Source of the DNA: Candidula unifasciata | Taxonomy: Eukaryota; Mollusca; Gastropoda; Stylommatophora; Geomitridae | Direction of reading: 5' to 3' | Assembly (NCBI GenBank): GCA_905116865.2 | Contig: CAJHNH020004591.1 | Location: 1-64,000, forward strand | Length of the DNA: 64,000 nt | In this document: piece after piece, positions 43,901 to 57,800 of the stretch | Numbering within the stretch: position 1 is the first letter of the stretch | Layout of the letters: every line of letters starts with the position of its first letter | Program-made: the position numbers and the translations under genes | The notes under the pieces: generated by a model | Seen by the model: the letters and a program-made list of their open reading frames with translations, nothing else | What the model was told of the DNA's origin: nothing | The model's database searches: none

Positions 43901-46900
43901 AAATGGGGAATTTGCATCAGCTAAACCTGACTGGAAACATAAAACTTTTCTAAGCAGGGATTGCACCCAGACTGCTTTCGCACCAGGCAGGAACACTAAC
44001 CACATTACCTCTATATCTGTTTTTGACTATAACTGCCTCAGTTAGTATTTTAGTATGGTTGTTGGCGAGGTGTACAGGAAATATGGTTATCAGATTGTAA
44101 TTCTTGCAGTTCCTGTCTACAGATGCCTGGTGTGCTGCGGTTATGGAGAAACTGATGCAGTACTGGAGCCTGAGTGTGACTTCCATGTACAATATTGCCA
44201 CATATACTTTAGGGATTATCTTGCATCTGTGAGTATACCTTGTGGGTTATTATGTTTGAGTGAGTGTATACTGTGAGTTATGTATATACCTTGTGGGTTA
44301 TTGGGTTATGGTGTATCTGTGTTATGTTGCATCTGTGAGTATACTGTGTGGGGTTATGGTGCATCTATGAGTATACTGTTATGTTGCATCTGTGAGTATA
44401 CTGTGTGGGTTATGTTGCATCTGTGAGTATACTGTGTGGGTTATGTTGCATCTGTGGGAGTATGCATCTGTGAGAATACTGTGTGGGGGGTTATTTGTGC
44501 ATATACTGTGAGGATACCATTTGTGGGTCTGTGTTATCTTTTGTGTGAGTGGGTTATGATGTTTGTGTGAGTGGGTACTTTGTGGGTTTTGTTGTGGCTT
44601 TGAGTATACTGTGTGAGTTTTTTTTGTGAATACTGTGGGTTTGTTGTAGCATATACTGTGTGGGGTGTTATTCTGTGTTGGCATCTGTGAGGATACCGTG
44701 TGGGTTATGGGACTTTGTGGGTTTTGTTGTGGCTGTGAGTATACTGTGTGGGTTATGTTGCATCTGTGGGTTATGATGTTTGCGTGAGTGTTTATCATGT
44801 GGGTTTTGTTGTATGTGTGTGTGTATTGTGTGGATTATGTTGCATCTGTGAGTATTCCGTTTGGGTTATCTTGCATCTATGAGTATGCTGTGTGGGTTAT
44901 CTTGCATCTGTAAGAATATATTATGTAGTTTATGTTGTATGTGTGAGTGTACTGTATGCGTTTTATTGAATCTTTGCATGTATATATTCTGAGTGGGTTA
45001 TATTGTGTGTGTGAGTATTTAATGTATGGGTTATGTTGTATTGGCATTGTTCTATAACTTGAGTTTTGCCTGCACATCCATTTTACTGATCTGGCTTATT
45101 TGTATGCAGATTTTTTGTTCCTTGTGCCTCAGGCAGATTCTCTCCGCCTTGGAAACCCTTAATTAATCGACTGTTATGACATGCTTGTTGGGGTGGCAGT
45201 GGCTCTATTCTTTGTTCCCTCCCACATTAGGGCCCTGGAACCCAATGGGCTGTTGTATATGAGTGTATGCTGTTTGGGTACTTTTGTATGTGTGAGTATA
45301 CTGTATTTATTATGACATACCTGTGAGTATGACTATAAAGTTGCATGTTGCATACTGCATGTCCCGTGTATGAGTGTATTGGTGATGATTTTTTCTGTAA
45401 GTTTACTGTTTCATTATTTCCTACAACAGTTCGTCGAGTGTCGTGCAGATGTTCATGCTACTGGTCACCTGTGCGTTGACAAATATCAAAGAACGGTTCT
45501 TCAAAAGCTACCTGGGCACAGAGACTGGAAAATCTCACCATGGAAATGCGAGAAAACGGATTGGCCTGGACGATAATATCACCTTACCTACCACAGGTGA
45601 GTCAGAGTGTAGGATTGAGCTGTATCATAGTTTGATGATGCCGCTTTTGTATCATAGTTTTCCCCGTGTGGGTTTCAGAGCCCCATTGTGGGGGAAATAA
45701 GAATAGACCCACTGCCTCCCCAACAGGAATGACCTAGGAGTCAGTTAATTGGAAGGGGGGGGGTATCCTTCGAAGTCAGAGTTTATCTGCCTGAGAGGTA
45801 AAGAACCAAGAATCTGCAGAACCAAGAACCAAGCCAGATCTGTGAAACGGATGTACATGCTACACTTGGGTTCTGAAACAAGACCAAAGTCCGGAGGTGG
45901 ATGAACACCCAGAACTGATCGCCACAGTTTACAGCTGGTGATTGTGAAGAAGAAGTATTATAGTGTAATGATACCTCTGTTGTATCATAGTTTAATGATA
46001 CCTCTGCTGTATCATAGTTTAATGATACCTCTGTTGTATCATAGTTTAATGATGCCTATCTGTATCATAGTTTAATGATGTCTGCTGTATCAAAGTTTAA
46101 TGTTGTTTCTGCTTTATCATAGTTGGTATTTTACCTGTGGTATGATGAACTGTGGGTATTTTAGCTGTGGAATGGTGAACTGTGAGTATTTAGCTGTGGA
46201 ATGGTGAACTGTTCATATTTTAGCTGTGGAATGGTGAACTGTTGGTATTTTAGCTGTGGAATGGTGAACTGTTGGTATTTTACCTGTGGTATGATGAACT
46301 GTGGGTATTTTAGCTGTGGAATGGTGAACTGTTCATATTTTAGCTGTGGAATGGTGAACTGTTCATATTTTAGCTGTGGAATGGTGAACTGTTCATATTT
46401 TAGCTGTGGAATGGTGAACTGAGTATTTAGCTGTGGAATGGTGAACTGTTCATATTTTAGCTGTGGAATGGTGAACTGTTCATATTTTAGCTGTGGAATG
46501 GTGAACTGTTGGTATTTTACCTGTGGTATGATGAACTGTGGGTATTTTAGCTGTGGAATGGTGAACTGTTGGTATTTTACCTGTGGTATGATGAACTGTG
46601 GGTATTTTAGCTGTGGAATGGTGAACTGTTGGTATTTTACCTGTGGTATGATGAACTGTGGGTATTTTAGCTGTGGAATGGTGAACTGTTCATATTTTAG
46701 CTGTGGAATGGTGAACTGTGGGTATTTTAGCTGTGGAATGGTGAATTGTGAGTATTTAGCTGAGGAATGGTGAACTGTGGATATTTTAGCTGTGGAATGG
46801 TGAACTGTTGGTATTTTAGCTGTGGAATGGTGAATTGTGAGTATTTTAGCTTTGGAATGATGAACTGTGGGTATTTTAGCTGTTATATGATGAACTGTGG

Positions 46901-49900
46901 GTATTTTAGCTGTGGAATGATGAACTGTGGGTATTTTAGCTGTGGAATGATGAACTGTGGGTATTTTAGCTGTTATATGATGAACTGTGGGTATTTTAGC
47001 TGTGGAATGATGAACTGTGGGTATTTTAGCTGTGGAATGATGAACTGTGGGTATTTTAGCTGTGGAATGGTGAACTGTGGGTATTTTAGCTGTGGAATGG
47101 TGAACTGTGGGTATTTTAGCTGTGGAATGGTGAACTGTGGGTATTTTAGCTGTGGAATGATGAACTGTGGGTATTTTAGCTGTGGAATGGTGAACTGTGG
47201 GTATTTTAGCTGTGGAATGGTGAACTGTGGGTATTTTAGCTGTGGAATGGTGAACTGTGGGTATTTTAGCTGTGCAATGGTGAACTGTTGGTATTTTAGC
47301 TGTTGGATGATGAACTATTGGTTTTTTTTACTGTGAGGTTGTGAACTGTTGGGTCCTCAGCTGGTGTTGTCATGAGCTGAACATATTTTGTATTTCAGGT
47401 GAAGAAGCCATCAAACGGTTGTTGTCATGCAAGGGAAAAGATCCGTACAGGTGAGAGTTTGATAAGTTTGCTAGTAATTCAAGGTAACAAGCCTCGTTTT
47501 CTTTAAGAGTGAAATATCACATTAAGATAGAATGAAGAGGCTGGCGGGTGATATAACAGGCAGTATGTGTGTTGATGGTTTAGTTAATCTTAGTACACTG
47601 ATTATGATTTCTATGTCAAGTAACTGTTTTACTGATCAGTGTCATTTAACGGCATAATTTACTGAGGGGTTTGTTGATCATTTGCAGCATACTTGGTTTG
47701 AGAACGGACACCAGCGATGAGGACATCAAGAAGTACTACAGGAAGCAGGCTGTATTGGTTCACCCCGACAAGGTCAGCTCTTTTCCTCTCACAATCACTT
47801 CTTTTTCTTTCGTTCGCATGAAATAAATTATCTATATCTGCAATGCTGTCTTTAGAATGAATTTCACTGTCTTTTGTAATTCGCTAAGCGGCCCGTAAAG
47901 TTTGACTTCCACAAGTGTCTCTTTTGGTCAAAGGTTTTGCCTGAAAGCGTTGAATCTGGGACAGTCTTGAAGGATGTGATCTGTTGTTTCAGGTGCCAGT
48001 CCACAAATACACATGGCTGATTGGCCAATCTTAAATTTGTTGTACATGGGGCAGCGAAGTCGATTGTGCCCTGTTCTAAGGCGAAGGATAATGACTTGCT
48101 CTGGTCTGTCCATAATATGGTAATCGTCTTGTGCCAGTTTCGGTGGCATTCTGATTGATTTGATCATTCTCTTCTTCTGTTGATAAGAGACTGGTATGTC
48201 AGGTTGTTCTTCAGTTGCACCTTCCTTAGCTAGTTTATCAGCTCTTTCGTTTTCGGGAACTCCACAGTGGGAAGGTATCCACTGCATTACTAAATTACAA
48301 CGGTTGCCTAGTTCGGATAATAGTGTCCGTATGCTTGGTAATTTTCCAGACTGGAGTGCCTGAAGTACAGCTTTTGCATCTGTCAGGAATACCACTGGTT
48401 GTTAAAAATACCCTGTATTTAGTAGTTTCTCTACCGCTATCTCGATGGCTTGAACTTCTGCATCATAGTTGTCACAGTGCTTTCCTGTTGGTATTTTGGC
48501 TGTATCCCTGGTATTATTAGGATACTCAATGTACACTCCTGCACCTCCGTTTCTGACTGCGCTTTATGCTGACCCACCTGTGTAAACACGGACCCAAAGA
48601 TTATGTGGGTATTCATCATCAAGTAGACTGAGGGTGGCTGTTTTGCGCTGCACACTGTTTTGTTCTTCCTTGTCAAATACCCCTTTCACTTCAGTCTTGA
48701 TGTGTATTGGAAACTTATACTCCTCTCTCCAGGGGGTTCGTTCTGGGACAGCATTTAAGGATCTATCAGTTGCAGGCAAGTCGGTGGTTTGTCTGTCGAG
48801 CCGTTTGGCCTGGTGGATAAAACTACTTCACTTTAGTCGTCCCAAAGCTAAATTTTGGAATCTTTCATTCATGGGGTGACTGGGCATACTAAGAAACTTT
48901 TCTGCTTGTAAAAGCATCTTGGTGTCTCTGCGTTCACTCAGTGCTTGGGTCATCCCCATTTTCTCCATCACAGCTATAGGTGTTGATTTCATACTGCCTG
49001 TGGTAACTCTGAATGCTTGATTTTGCACTTTGTCTAATTCTTGCAATGTGGTTTTTGATGCCAAACTCCTAGCTGTTAATCCGTATTCAAGATGTGGTCG
49101 AACACTTTGTTGGTAAACTTTCCTAAGTGTTTTCTTGCTAGCACCCCATGTGGTTCCACTTAGTTTTCTCAGAATGGCTACCCTCCTTCTGGCTTTGGTT
49201 GATGTGTTGTCTCCATGTTAACCTATCATCAAACGTTACTCTGAGGTATGTGGGCTCCTTATCCTCTCTCAGGGGTACTCCATTTATGTGTATGACACCT
49301 GATTTTTGTTTTGGAGAAAGGGTAAAGAGGGTGGTGCTGCATTTGCCTATGTTGATGCTGACACACCATTTGCATCTATGACTCTTTGTAGCAGTCTGGT
49401 GGCCACTGTTGCATGTTCATTTGTACACCAGAGTACCAAGTCATCAGCATACATTGCAGCTTTAATTCCATGGGATAGTTCAGAAAGCAGGTCATTGATA
49501 TAGACTAGGAAGAGTGTGGGGGACAGGACGCCTCCTTGTGGTACGCCATGGCGCAGCAAAACTTCCTTACTCTTAAGTCCATCTATCTGTACTCGGGATC
49601 TTCTGTTATACAAGTGTGCTTCCACCCATTTGTACATACTCCCATTCACCCTGCAGTCTCTCAGTTTCTTCAGTAGACCTTCTTTCCAGACCTTGTCAAA
49701 GGCTTTCTTCAGATCTATCCATGCCGTTAGCACTAGCTTCTTTTCCTGGAAGGCATCCTCAATTTCTTGTGAAAGCTAAGTTGTCTGGTCTTCTGTGGAG
49801 TAGCACTGTCTAAATCCTGCCTGCTGCGGCATGAAAATGTTTTCACTTTCCAGGTACCATTGGAGTCTAAGGTTGACAATACATTCCATTGTTTTACAGA

Positions 49901-51795
49901 GGCAGCTGGTAAGACTGATCGGTCTATAGCTGGAGGCATCAGAGCTGTCCTTTCGTGGTTTAAGCAGAGGTATTGTAATTGCTTTCTCTCCATATCTGAG
50001 GAACTTTGCCACTGGTCCAACAATGATTAAACATCTGTAGCAGCTTTATTTTGGCAGTTGTTCCAAGGTTCTTGATTATTTCGTTGGTGATTCCATCAGT
50101 TCCAGGTGATTTTCCCATTCTCAGCTTTGATATTGCTAGCTCTAACTCGCTGGATGTAACTGCTGCCAACAGTACCGCAGGAATTATATCATTTTGTCTT
50201 TTATGCTGTTTGTTCTCTCGAACCTCTCGCTGTTTCTCTGGGCTGACAATAATGTTGCTGTCTTCTGCAAAAGAATCTGCAAAGTGGTCAGCTGCGTGTT
50301 TTCTTGTTAGGATGGCTCCCTCTTTGCAAAGTGCAATATTACCATTTCTTCCTGTATTCTCATCATTAATTTGTTTAATTAACCTCCACAACTTCCTTGT
50401 GTCTCTTTCAAAGTTTAGAGACTTTGTCTTTTCCTGCCAGCTTGTCTGTCTAGCCTGCAGTTTCGCTCTTTGGAATTTGGCCTTTGAATGTTGGTAGTTG
50501 TTAAACTGCTCTTGACAAGGTCTGGTCTCAGCTTGTTTTCTTTCTGTTTCCATATTGTTGTGCAGTTGCTCCAGATCGCAATTCCAGTACGGTTTGTATT
50601 GTTTACGCGCACCTCTTGGAACTGCTTCTAGGGCTGCCTGCAGCATGCGTTTGCTCAACTCTTGGACTACTTTTTCTACGTTGTTATCTGTGTTCAGATT
50701 TTCCATCAGAATATTTGTGCGAAGCTGATACAACTTCTAGTCTGCCTTCTTAAAATTCCACCTTGGCAGTGTGCTGCTCTCTCTTACAGACTGGCTTTCT
50801 ATAGTTAGAAAGACTGGCCGGTGGTCACTGCCTCCTAGTTGCTTCCCAACAGTTCTGGTAACTATCAGTTCCATGTCTGCTGAGTGAAAGGCTAGGTCTG
50901 GTGTCGAGGTGGTATGCCATGCTCTAGAGTAGAAGGTTGGTGGGTCGGTTGGCTTATTAACGAGGATGAACCTATTCTCATCCTGCCAGTCCTCTAGTTT
51001 CTCTCCTCTCTGATCCATGTGATCGTAGCCCCAGCTTTGGGAGTGGCTATTGTAATCCCCGCAAATTATCATTTTTTCATTTACTAGTACTGTATCCAGT
51101 GCCTGAGGGCGGTCGCTCGGACAGTAATAGTTGGTCAGATGTAAATCTGTATTTTCTAACTTGAGCTCAAGAGTTTGATACTCAGCACCTTCCATGTATG
51201 TTTCAATCCGGCCCGCAAGGATGTTATTTTTGACCAGGGTAAGAATTCTACCTTTTCTCCTGTCTTTGCGGTCAGATCGGAAACACTTGTAGCCTCTGAC
51301 CTTGAAGGAGATATCTTGTTTGAAATACGTCTCTTGAAGGCAGCATACATGTATATTCTCTTCGTTCAAGACGTTTTCTAATTCTAATTTCTTAGTATTT
51401 ACTCCCTCCGCGTTCCAGTGCATTATTTTAAGACTAGCTGTATTTTCTGGTTCTACGGGGCGTTAGGGGGTGGCTTCGAGTATTTGAAGCTGGACTCTTT
51501 CTACTTGTCCTAGGCTGGTAAATCGAACCACGTGTACGTGAGTGGGTCCCATTGTGAGAATCATACTTATTTGCAGATATAGAAATATTCCCTGTTGCGT
51601 TTGTGCATGGCATCCTGATTGCTGTGGTGCGCCTCCTGGCTGGTTGCCTCCGACTTCAGCACCTTGTTTTGCTAGAGTAGACTGGGGTCTTACCCGTGGA
51701 CTCCCATGTTTATAATGGGAGCGTGGCTCCTACGCGGTTAGATTATCGATATTAGGACACGGCCGCCGCTGTGGCTATTTTGTGGAATTAATTTC

Positions 51796-51828
<33 letters not shown>

Positions 51829-54800
51829 TGTCTTCTTCACTTTTACCGGGTTGCAGCCCAGTGTCGTGGTTTAAAATAATTGTTTTGTGCCTCTCGCGTG
51901 ATTTGAGTGACAGTTTTCTGGATTAATTTCATTATAACACCCCTAAACCACAGAATACCATCATCCATGAACAAGAAAATATCCATCATCAATGAATTAG
52001 TAATAATCACACTCTGTTATCAAAAGAAAAACACAGATTAAGTGAAAATTTTAAAATAAAACCGCGTGTCGCCGCAAGCACGTCTTCACGCTGCCATTTC
52101 TAAACCGGAAGTCTCTCACAATCACTGTATTTGTATATTTAGACACACAAATGCAGACACACACATATAAAGCAGTGTTGATTCTTCTTCTTTTGTCTTC
52201 TGCATTTGCTCTGAAAAAGACAGTTGGCATGTTGTTTTGGGGTTTAAAGCTAGGATGCAGTATCTTTGTCTTTTGGCCCGACAGATCTGATTTTACCAAC
52301 TACTTTATTAGTCACCTGTCATAAAATACCAAATATGGGCTCAGAGTCTACACAAGGAACTGTTGGTTGACCCTGACAATGGCTGTCATCGTCAGAGTCT
52401 ACACAAGGAACTGTTGGTTGACCCTGACAATGGCTGTCATCGTCAGAGTCTACACAAGGAACTGTTGGTTGACCCTGACAATGGCTGTCATTGTCAGAGT
52501 CTACACAAGGAACTGTTGGTTGACCCTGACAATGGCTGTCATCGTCAGAGTCTACACAAGGAACTGTTGGTTGACCCTGACAATGGCTGTCATTGTCAGA
52601 GTCTACACAAGGAACTGTTGGTTGACCCTGACAATGGCTGTCATCGTCAGAGTCTACACAAGGAACTGTTGGTTGACCCTGACAATGGCTGTCATCGTCA
52701 GAGTCTACACAGGGAACTGTTGGTTGACCCTGACAATGGCTGTCATCGTCGGAGTCTACACAAGGAACTGTTGGTTGACCGTGACAATAGCTGTCATCGT
52801 CAGAGTCTACACAAGGGACTGTTGGTTGACCCTGACAATGGCTGTTATCGACCTCCAACAGTCATGTTATGCAAGCACACCCATGTACATGTGGGTTACA
52901 GGTAGAGAAAGGGATAGTTATTTTGGTCTTTCTATTTCAAATAGATGTGTTTATATTTCATTAAACAGTTTTGTAAAGGTTTAGATTCACAGTTAACTAG
53001 AGTTTACATTCACAGTTAACTATAGAGTTTACATTTACAGTTGACTAGACATTCATGGCTAACTAGAGTTATCATTCCTGGTTAACAAGAGCTCACATTC
53101 TTGGTTAACTAGCCCAAGCTTGGTAGTTTGTAGAACTTTTGTAGAGACTGTCGACATTAAAAAAAAACCTAGTACTTTCCCACCATTTTGATAAATATTT
53201 CTGTTTAGTGGGTTTTTAACAAGCTTTTGCGCATTTGATTCTTTGTCAATAAACAGAATCAGGAACCTGGTGCGGAGGATGCTTTCAAGATATTGGGTCA
53301 TGCCTTTAAGATGATAGGAGATCCGGTAGGTGGTTACATATTTTTGAAATACTACTTATGATAGCGAGCTGACCATTTTCCAGAGTGATATGCAAGGAGA
53401 CAATGTACAGTGAACATCTCAGCTAAATGCATCAGGACAGAACTGATGACTTGCCTGGACACAGCTCCAGGGTATGTCGGTATTAGATACAGCGACTTAA
53501 AAAAGCATAGGTGAGATTTAAAAAGGGGGCTGCATATTCTCGAGGTGCTAGAGGTTCCATGTTCAATCCGCGGTAAGGGCTGGGATTTTTTTCACATGAA
53601 CTTGACCTTCTGGTAAAAACCCCTGATCTCTGGGTAGTGAGATTGTTGCGCACGTAAAAAATCCCTTGGCAGTTGGAAATTAAAAAGAGTAGCCTAGCGG
53701 CGCTGCCCGGGCAAAATTTAGGGTTTAAAATCTACCCATAGTATTTCAGGATCCTCGCCAGTGCTACAGAGCCTGCGCACTGTGCTGAGCTTCTTCGGAC
53801 TCAGACTTGAGTTAGGAGAAGAACAGAGCACTTGTGGGTTACACCTGTGTGCCATGATGTTGATCTGTTGTTCAAAACCTCAGATGAGAACATGCAGCTC
53901 AATTATCCGGAACATTGAAGAACACTATCAGAACGGGCATTATTCCGGATGACTGGCTCCAGATCTGCCTCAAACCCATTGCTAGGCCTGGGAAAGATCA
54001 TATGAGAACAAAGGGCTACAGAATCATCACACACCAGAACACTGTTTAAATATCTCATGGAACAGCATGGCCAGAATGGTGATCCGAAAAAGTGAGTCAT
54101 GTGGTGTATTCCCTGCTATACTTGGTAGTTACTGGCCAGGTAGAGATGCTTGGTGCAGTGCTGTAGCCATTGCATGTGAAGGTTTCCAGGCAGGAATGGA
54201 AATGGTTGCAGCTGACTTTGATCCAGTAGATGCATACAACAGCATCCCATGCAGTGTGTTCATCAGAATGCAGTTTGACATGCACGTTGAGACAAAGTGG
54301 GTCAACTGGATGGCAGCAGCACTTTTCATAAGAATAACATCGTTGGGATATGGTTGCCCATGGGTATCAACAAAATCTCAGTGTGTCTCAATGGGTCTGC
54401 CTCAGGGATCACGGTATCACTGGTTCTCTATATCAGGGCTCACCAGTGCACAGAGTATAGGCCTGGTCAGAACAGTGTTGATTTTCTTATGGACCTTTCA
54501 GGAAGAAACTGGAATTAAATTTCAGTGCTACAGCATTAACTAGACAGACTCTGTGAGTGATTCCAGGAGTCGAGAGCACAAGTAAAGCCAGCAAAGGCCT
54601 CCTTAACATGGTTCTTTGAATACCCACATTGTCTGTAACCAAAACCAATTGTGAGCATGTGTGGTATGGACATCGAGAGAACGAACACAACAAAATATTC
54701 AGGCATGACCCTTGACGGATGGTTTTCAAAATGGCTTATAGTGACGGTGTAATTTTTCTGGGACTGATTTCTTTTAGATTGTTCATGGACTGCTATTTTG

Positions 54801-57800
54801 TGCATATTTCTAACAAATGGTACTTTGTGTTTTTCATAAGAGCTGCATATAATGTGGTTATGCTTTGTCAAGTTGGGATAAGGCAGATAGATTTGGTAGC
54901 CTTGATCACCCTGCCTTCACGATGTTTTGATCGCTCGGCCCACTTTCCAGGTAGACAGACTCTAGTCAGCAAGGAACTACAACTGTCTGCAGAGCAAAGT
55001 CAGTAAAAGCTTTCCCCAGAAACAAAATGTGTCAACCATAATATTGTGTGGGGAGGAATCAGGTCGTATGATGAACTCAAAAGCCATGAGTAAATATTAA
55101 TCCAGCTGTGGTGCCACCCATGTTGGGGTAGCAGTCAGATGAAAGTGGGACGCTCCCACATTCAAGTATACTGTAATATTGGTGTATGCATATTAACTTC
55201 TCTTAATGTTGTGTTATGTCTATTAAGTTAGTTAGTGTCTAAGCTAGTTGGTGTCTTTTATAGGATGTTGCAGAAGCAACCTGGGCATATTTTGGCTGTG
55301 GTTTTTCTAGGCAAATTTACATTCAGTAGTTTACCATTGCTTGCTGAACGATCAGCTGTTGAAACCAATTCAAGGTGAACTGTTGTCCGGTCGCCTGCAG
55401 CTGGAATCCAGCACCCCGGCATAACGAAGGGCATCTTCACAAAAACAGAAGAATTGGAACAGTTGAAATGTCTATAGGGAGATAAAGTAAGGTGGTCAGA
55501 GAAGATTCCGGACAGCCTTTCAGCGGTGGATGGAAAGATGTTGGCATATGAACAGATATGTCCTGTTGGACGTCGCAGGATGTGTAGAAGTCACACCAGC
55601 TGACAAGGCACTAGATCAAGGCTATTGAGCTGCCGACCCTTGGGTTAAATGTGGTCCATGGAAGCCTAACAGGTGGCCCGTGGATCATTACCACGTGTAT
55701 TGTATGAATGATCTTTTTACGCTGGGGCTCAGACCTCTGGCCTTTGACGGAACTCATTTTCAACATTTTGGCTTTTTGAGTAAACTTGGTTAAATAGCCT
55801 GGCGCTAGATGATAATGATGAATGTTGTAGTCTTTGACCAAATGTCCCTGCAGTGTTGGGAGTTAACCACAAGTTCTGTTATGTTGTTGAATTCCTGCAG
55901 GTTAAAAGAAAACAGTATGATGGCCACACACAAGAGGCTCAAGAATTGCAGGCAATGGTAAACAGATTGTCTACTGCATTTCTATTTCTTCCTCTGCAAT
56001 ATTGTCTATAGTATGAACTTCACTGTCTTTTGTAATTCACTCCGCGACCCGTAAAGTTTGACCTTCACCGATGTTTCTCTTGGCCAAAAGTTTTGCCTCA
56101 ATATGTTGTATTTGGGACAGTCTTAGAGGACATGATCTGTTGTCTCAGGTGCCAATCCATATGTGCACATGGATGATTCACTGATTTTAAATTTTGTGTA
56201 CATGTACTGCATTTCTCTTAGACTGTTCACATTTTGAAACTGTCATGGTTATTGCTGAGATGGTATTAACTGTTTAGTGGCATATACCAAACCTGACATC
56301 CCACAGGTTGCTCAAGTCTTCAGGTGGTGGAGCTCGTGGGAAGGATGCTAGCCCTATTCTAGGAACAGGAAAAACAACCTGGCAACTTAATATTATAGCT
56401 GGGCAGACCAGATCTTTGGCTTTAGATGACATCTGATCTAGGAGGTACTGTTGGCTGACACATTGACTGTAACAGTGTACTGTTGGCTCACACATTGACT
56501 GTAACAGTGTACTGTTGGCTCACACATTGACTGTAATAGTGTACTGTTGGCTGACACATTGACTGTAAAAGTGTACTGTTGGCTGACACATTGACTGTAA
56601 TAGTGTACTGTTGGCTGACACATTGACTGTAACAGTGTACTGTTGGCTGACACATTGACTGTAATAGTGTACTGTTGGCTCACACATTGACTGTAACAGT
56701 GTACTGTTGGCTCACACATTGACTGTAACAGTGTACTGTTGGCTGACACATTGACTGTAAAAGTGTACTGTTGGCTGACACATTGACTGTAATAGTGTAC
56801 TGTTGGCTCACACATTGACTGTAACAGTGTACTGTTGGCTCACACATTGACTGTAATAGTGTACTGTTGGCTCACACATTGACTGTAATAGTGTACTGTT
56901 GGCTCACACATTGACTGTAATAGTGTACTGTTGGCTCACACATTGACTGTAATAGTGTACTGTTGGCTCACACATTGACTGTAATAGTGTACTGTTGGCT
57001 CACACATTGACTGTAATAGTGTACTATTGGCTCACACGTTGACTGTAACAATGTGCTGTTTGCTCACACGTTGACTGTAACAGTGTACTGTTGGCTCACA
57101 CATTGACTGTTATAGTGTACTGTTGGCTCACACATTGACTGTAATAGTGTACTGTTGGCTCACACATTGACTGTAACAGTGTACTGTTGGCTCACACATT
57201 GACTGTAACAGTGTACTGTTGGCTCACACATTGACTGTAACAGTGTACTGTTGGCTCACACATTGACTGTAATAGTGTACTGTTGGCTCACACATTGACT
57301 GTAACAGTGTACTGTTGGCTCACACGTTGACTGTAACAGTGTACTGTTGGCTCACACATTGACTGTAACAGTGTACTATTGGCTCACACATTGACTGTAA
57401 CAGTGTTCTGTTGGCTTACACACTGACTGAAACAGTGTACTGTTTACTCACACATTGACTGTAACAGTTTACCCTTGACTCACACAATGACTGCAGGTGA
57501 CCTACCACACCTGTCATAATATTGTTTCCAATCCATTATTTTGTTTTCTTATTGTTTATTTAACAAACAAATAAAAATTGAAATATTTCGTGCCTGCTGA
57601 TCTTTTGCAGAGAAAATTTGCTGAAATGTTGTCCAAGTTACAAACGAAGATTCAGGAGGTAAATTTAATTTGAATTTTTGTAAAATTGAGGTAGACAGAT
57701 AAATTACCTGCAGACATGCCAGTCTCATTACTGCAAACAGTCTAGCAGCCACTGTAGAGTTAATTGACATAATATAGCAATCGCTGTAGAGTTAATTGAC

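Noticed and set aside
46201..47336. Cys-rich repeat proteins (MVNCGYFSCG)
   Set aside because: Translation of the 30-bp intronic minisatellite between two DNAJC14 exons; the spliced frame skips it.
53930..54740. Host gene with an RT-like protein
   Set aside because: Stops, frameshifts and missing catalytic box; it is a decayed LINE within a DNAJC14 intron.
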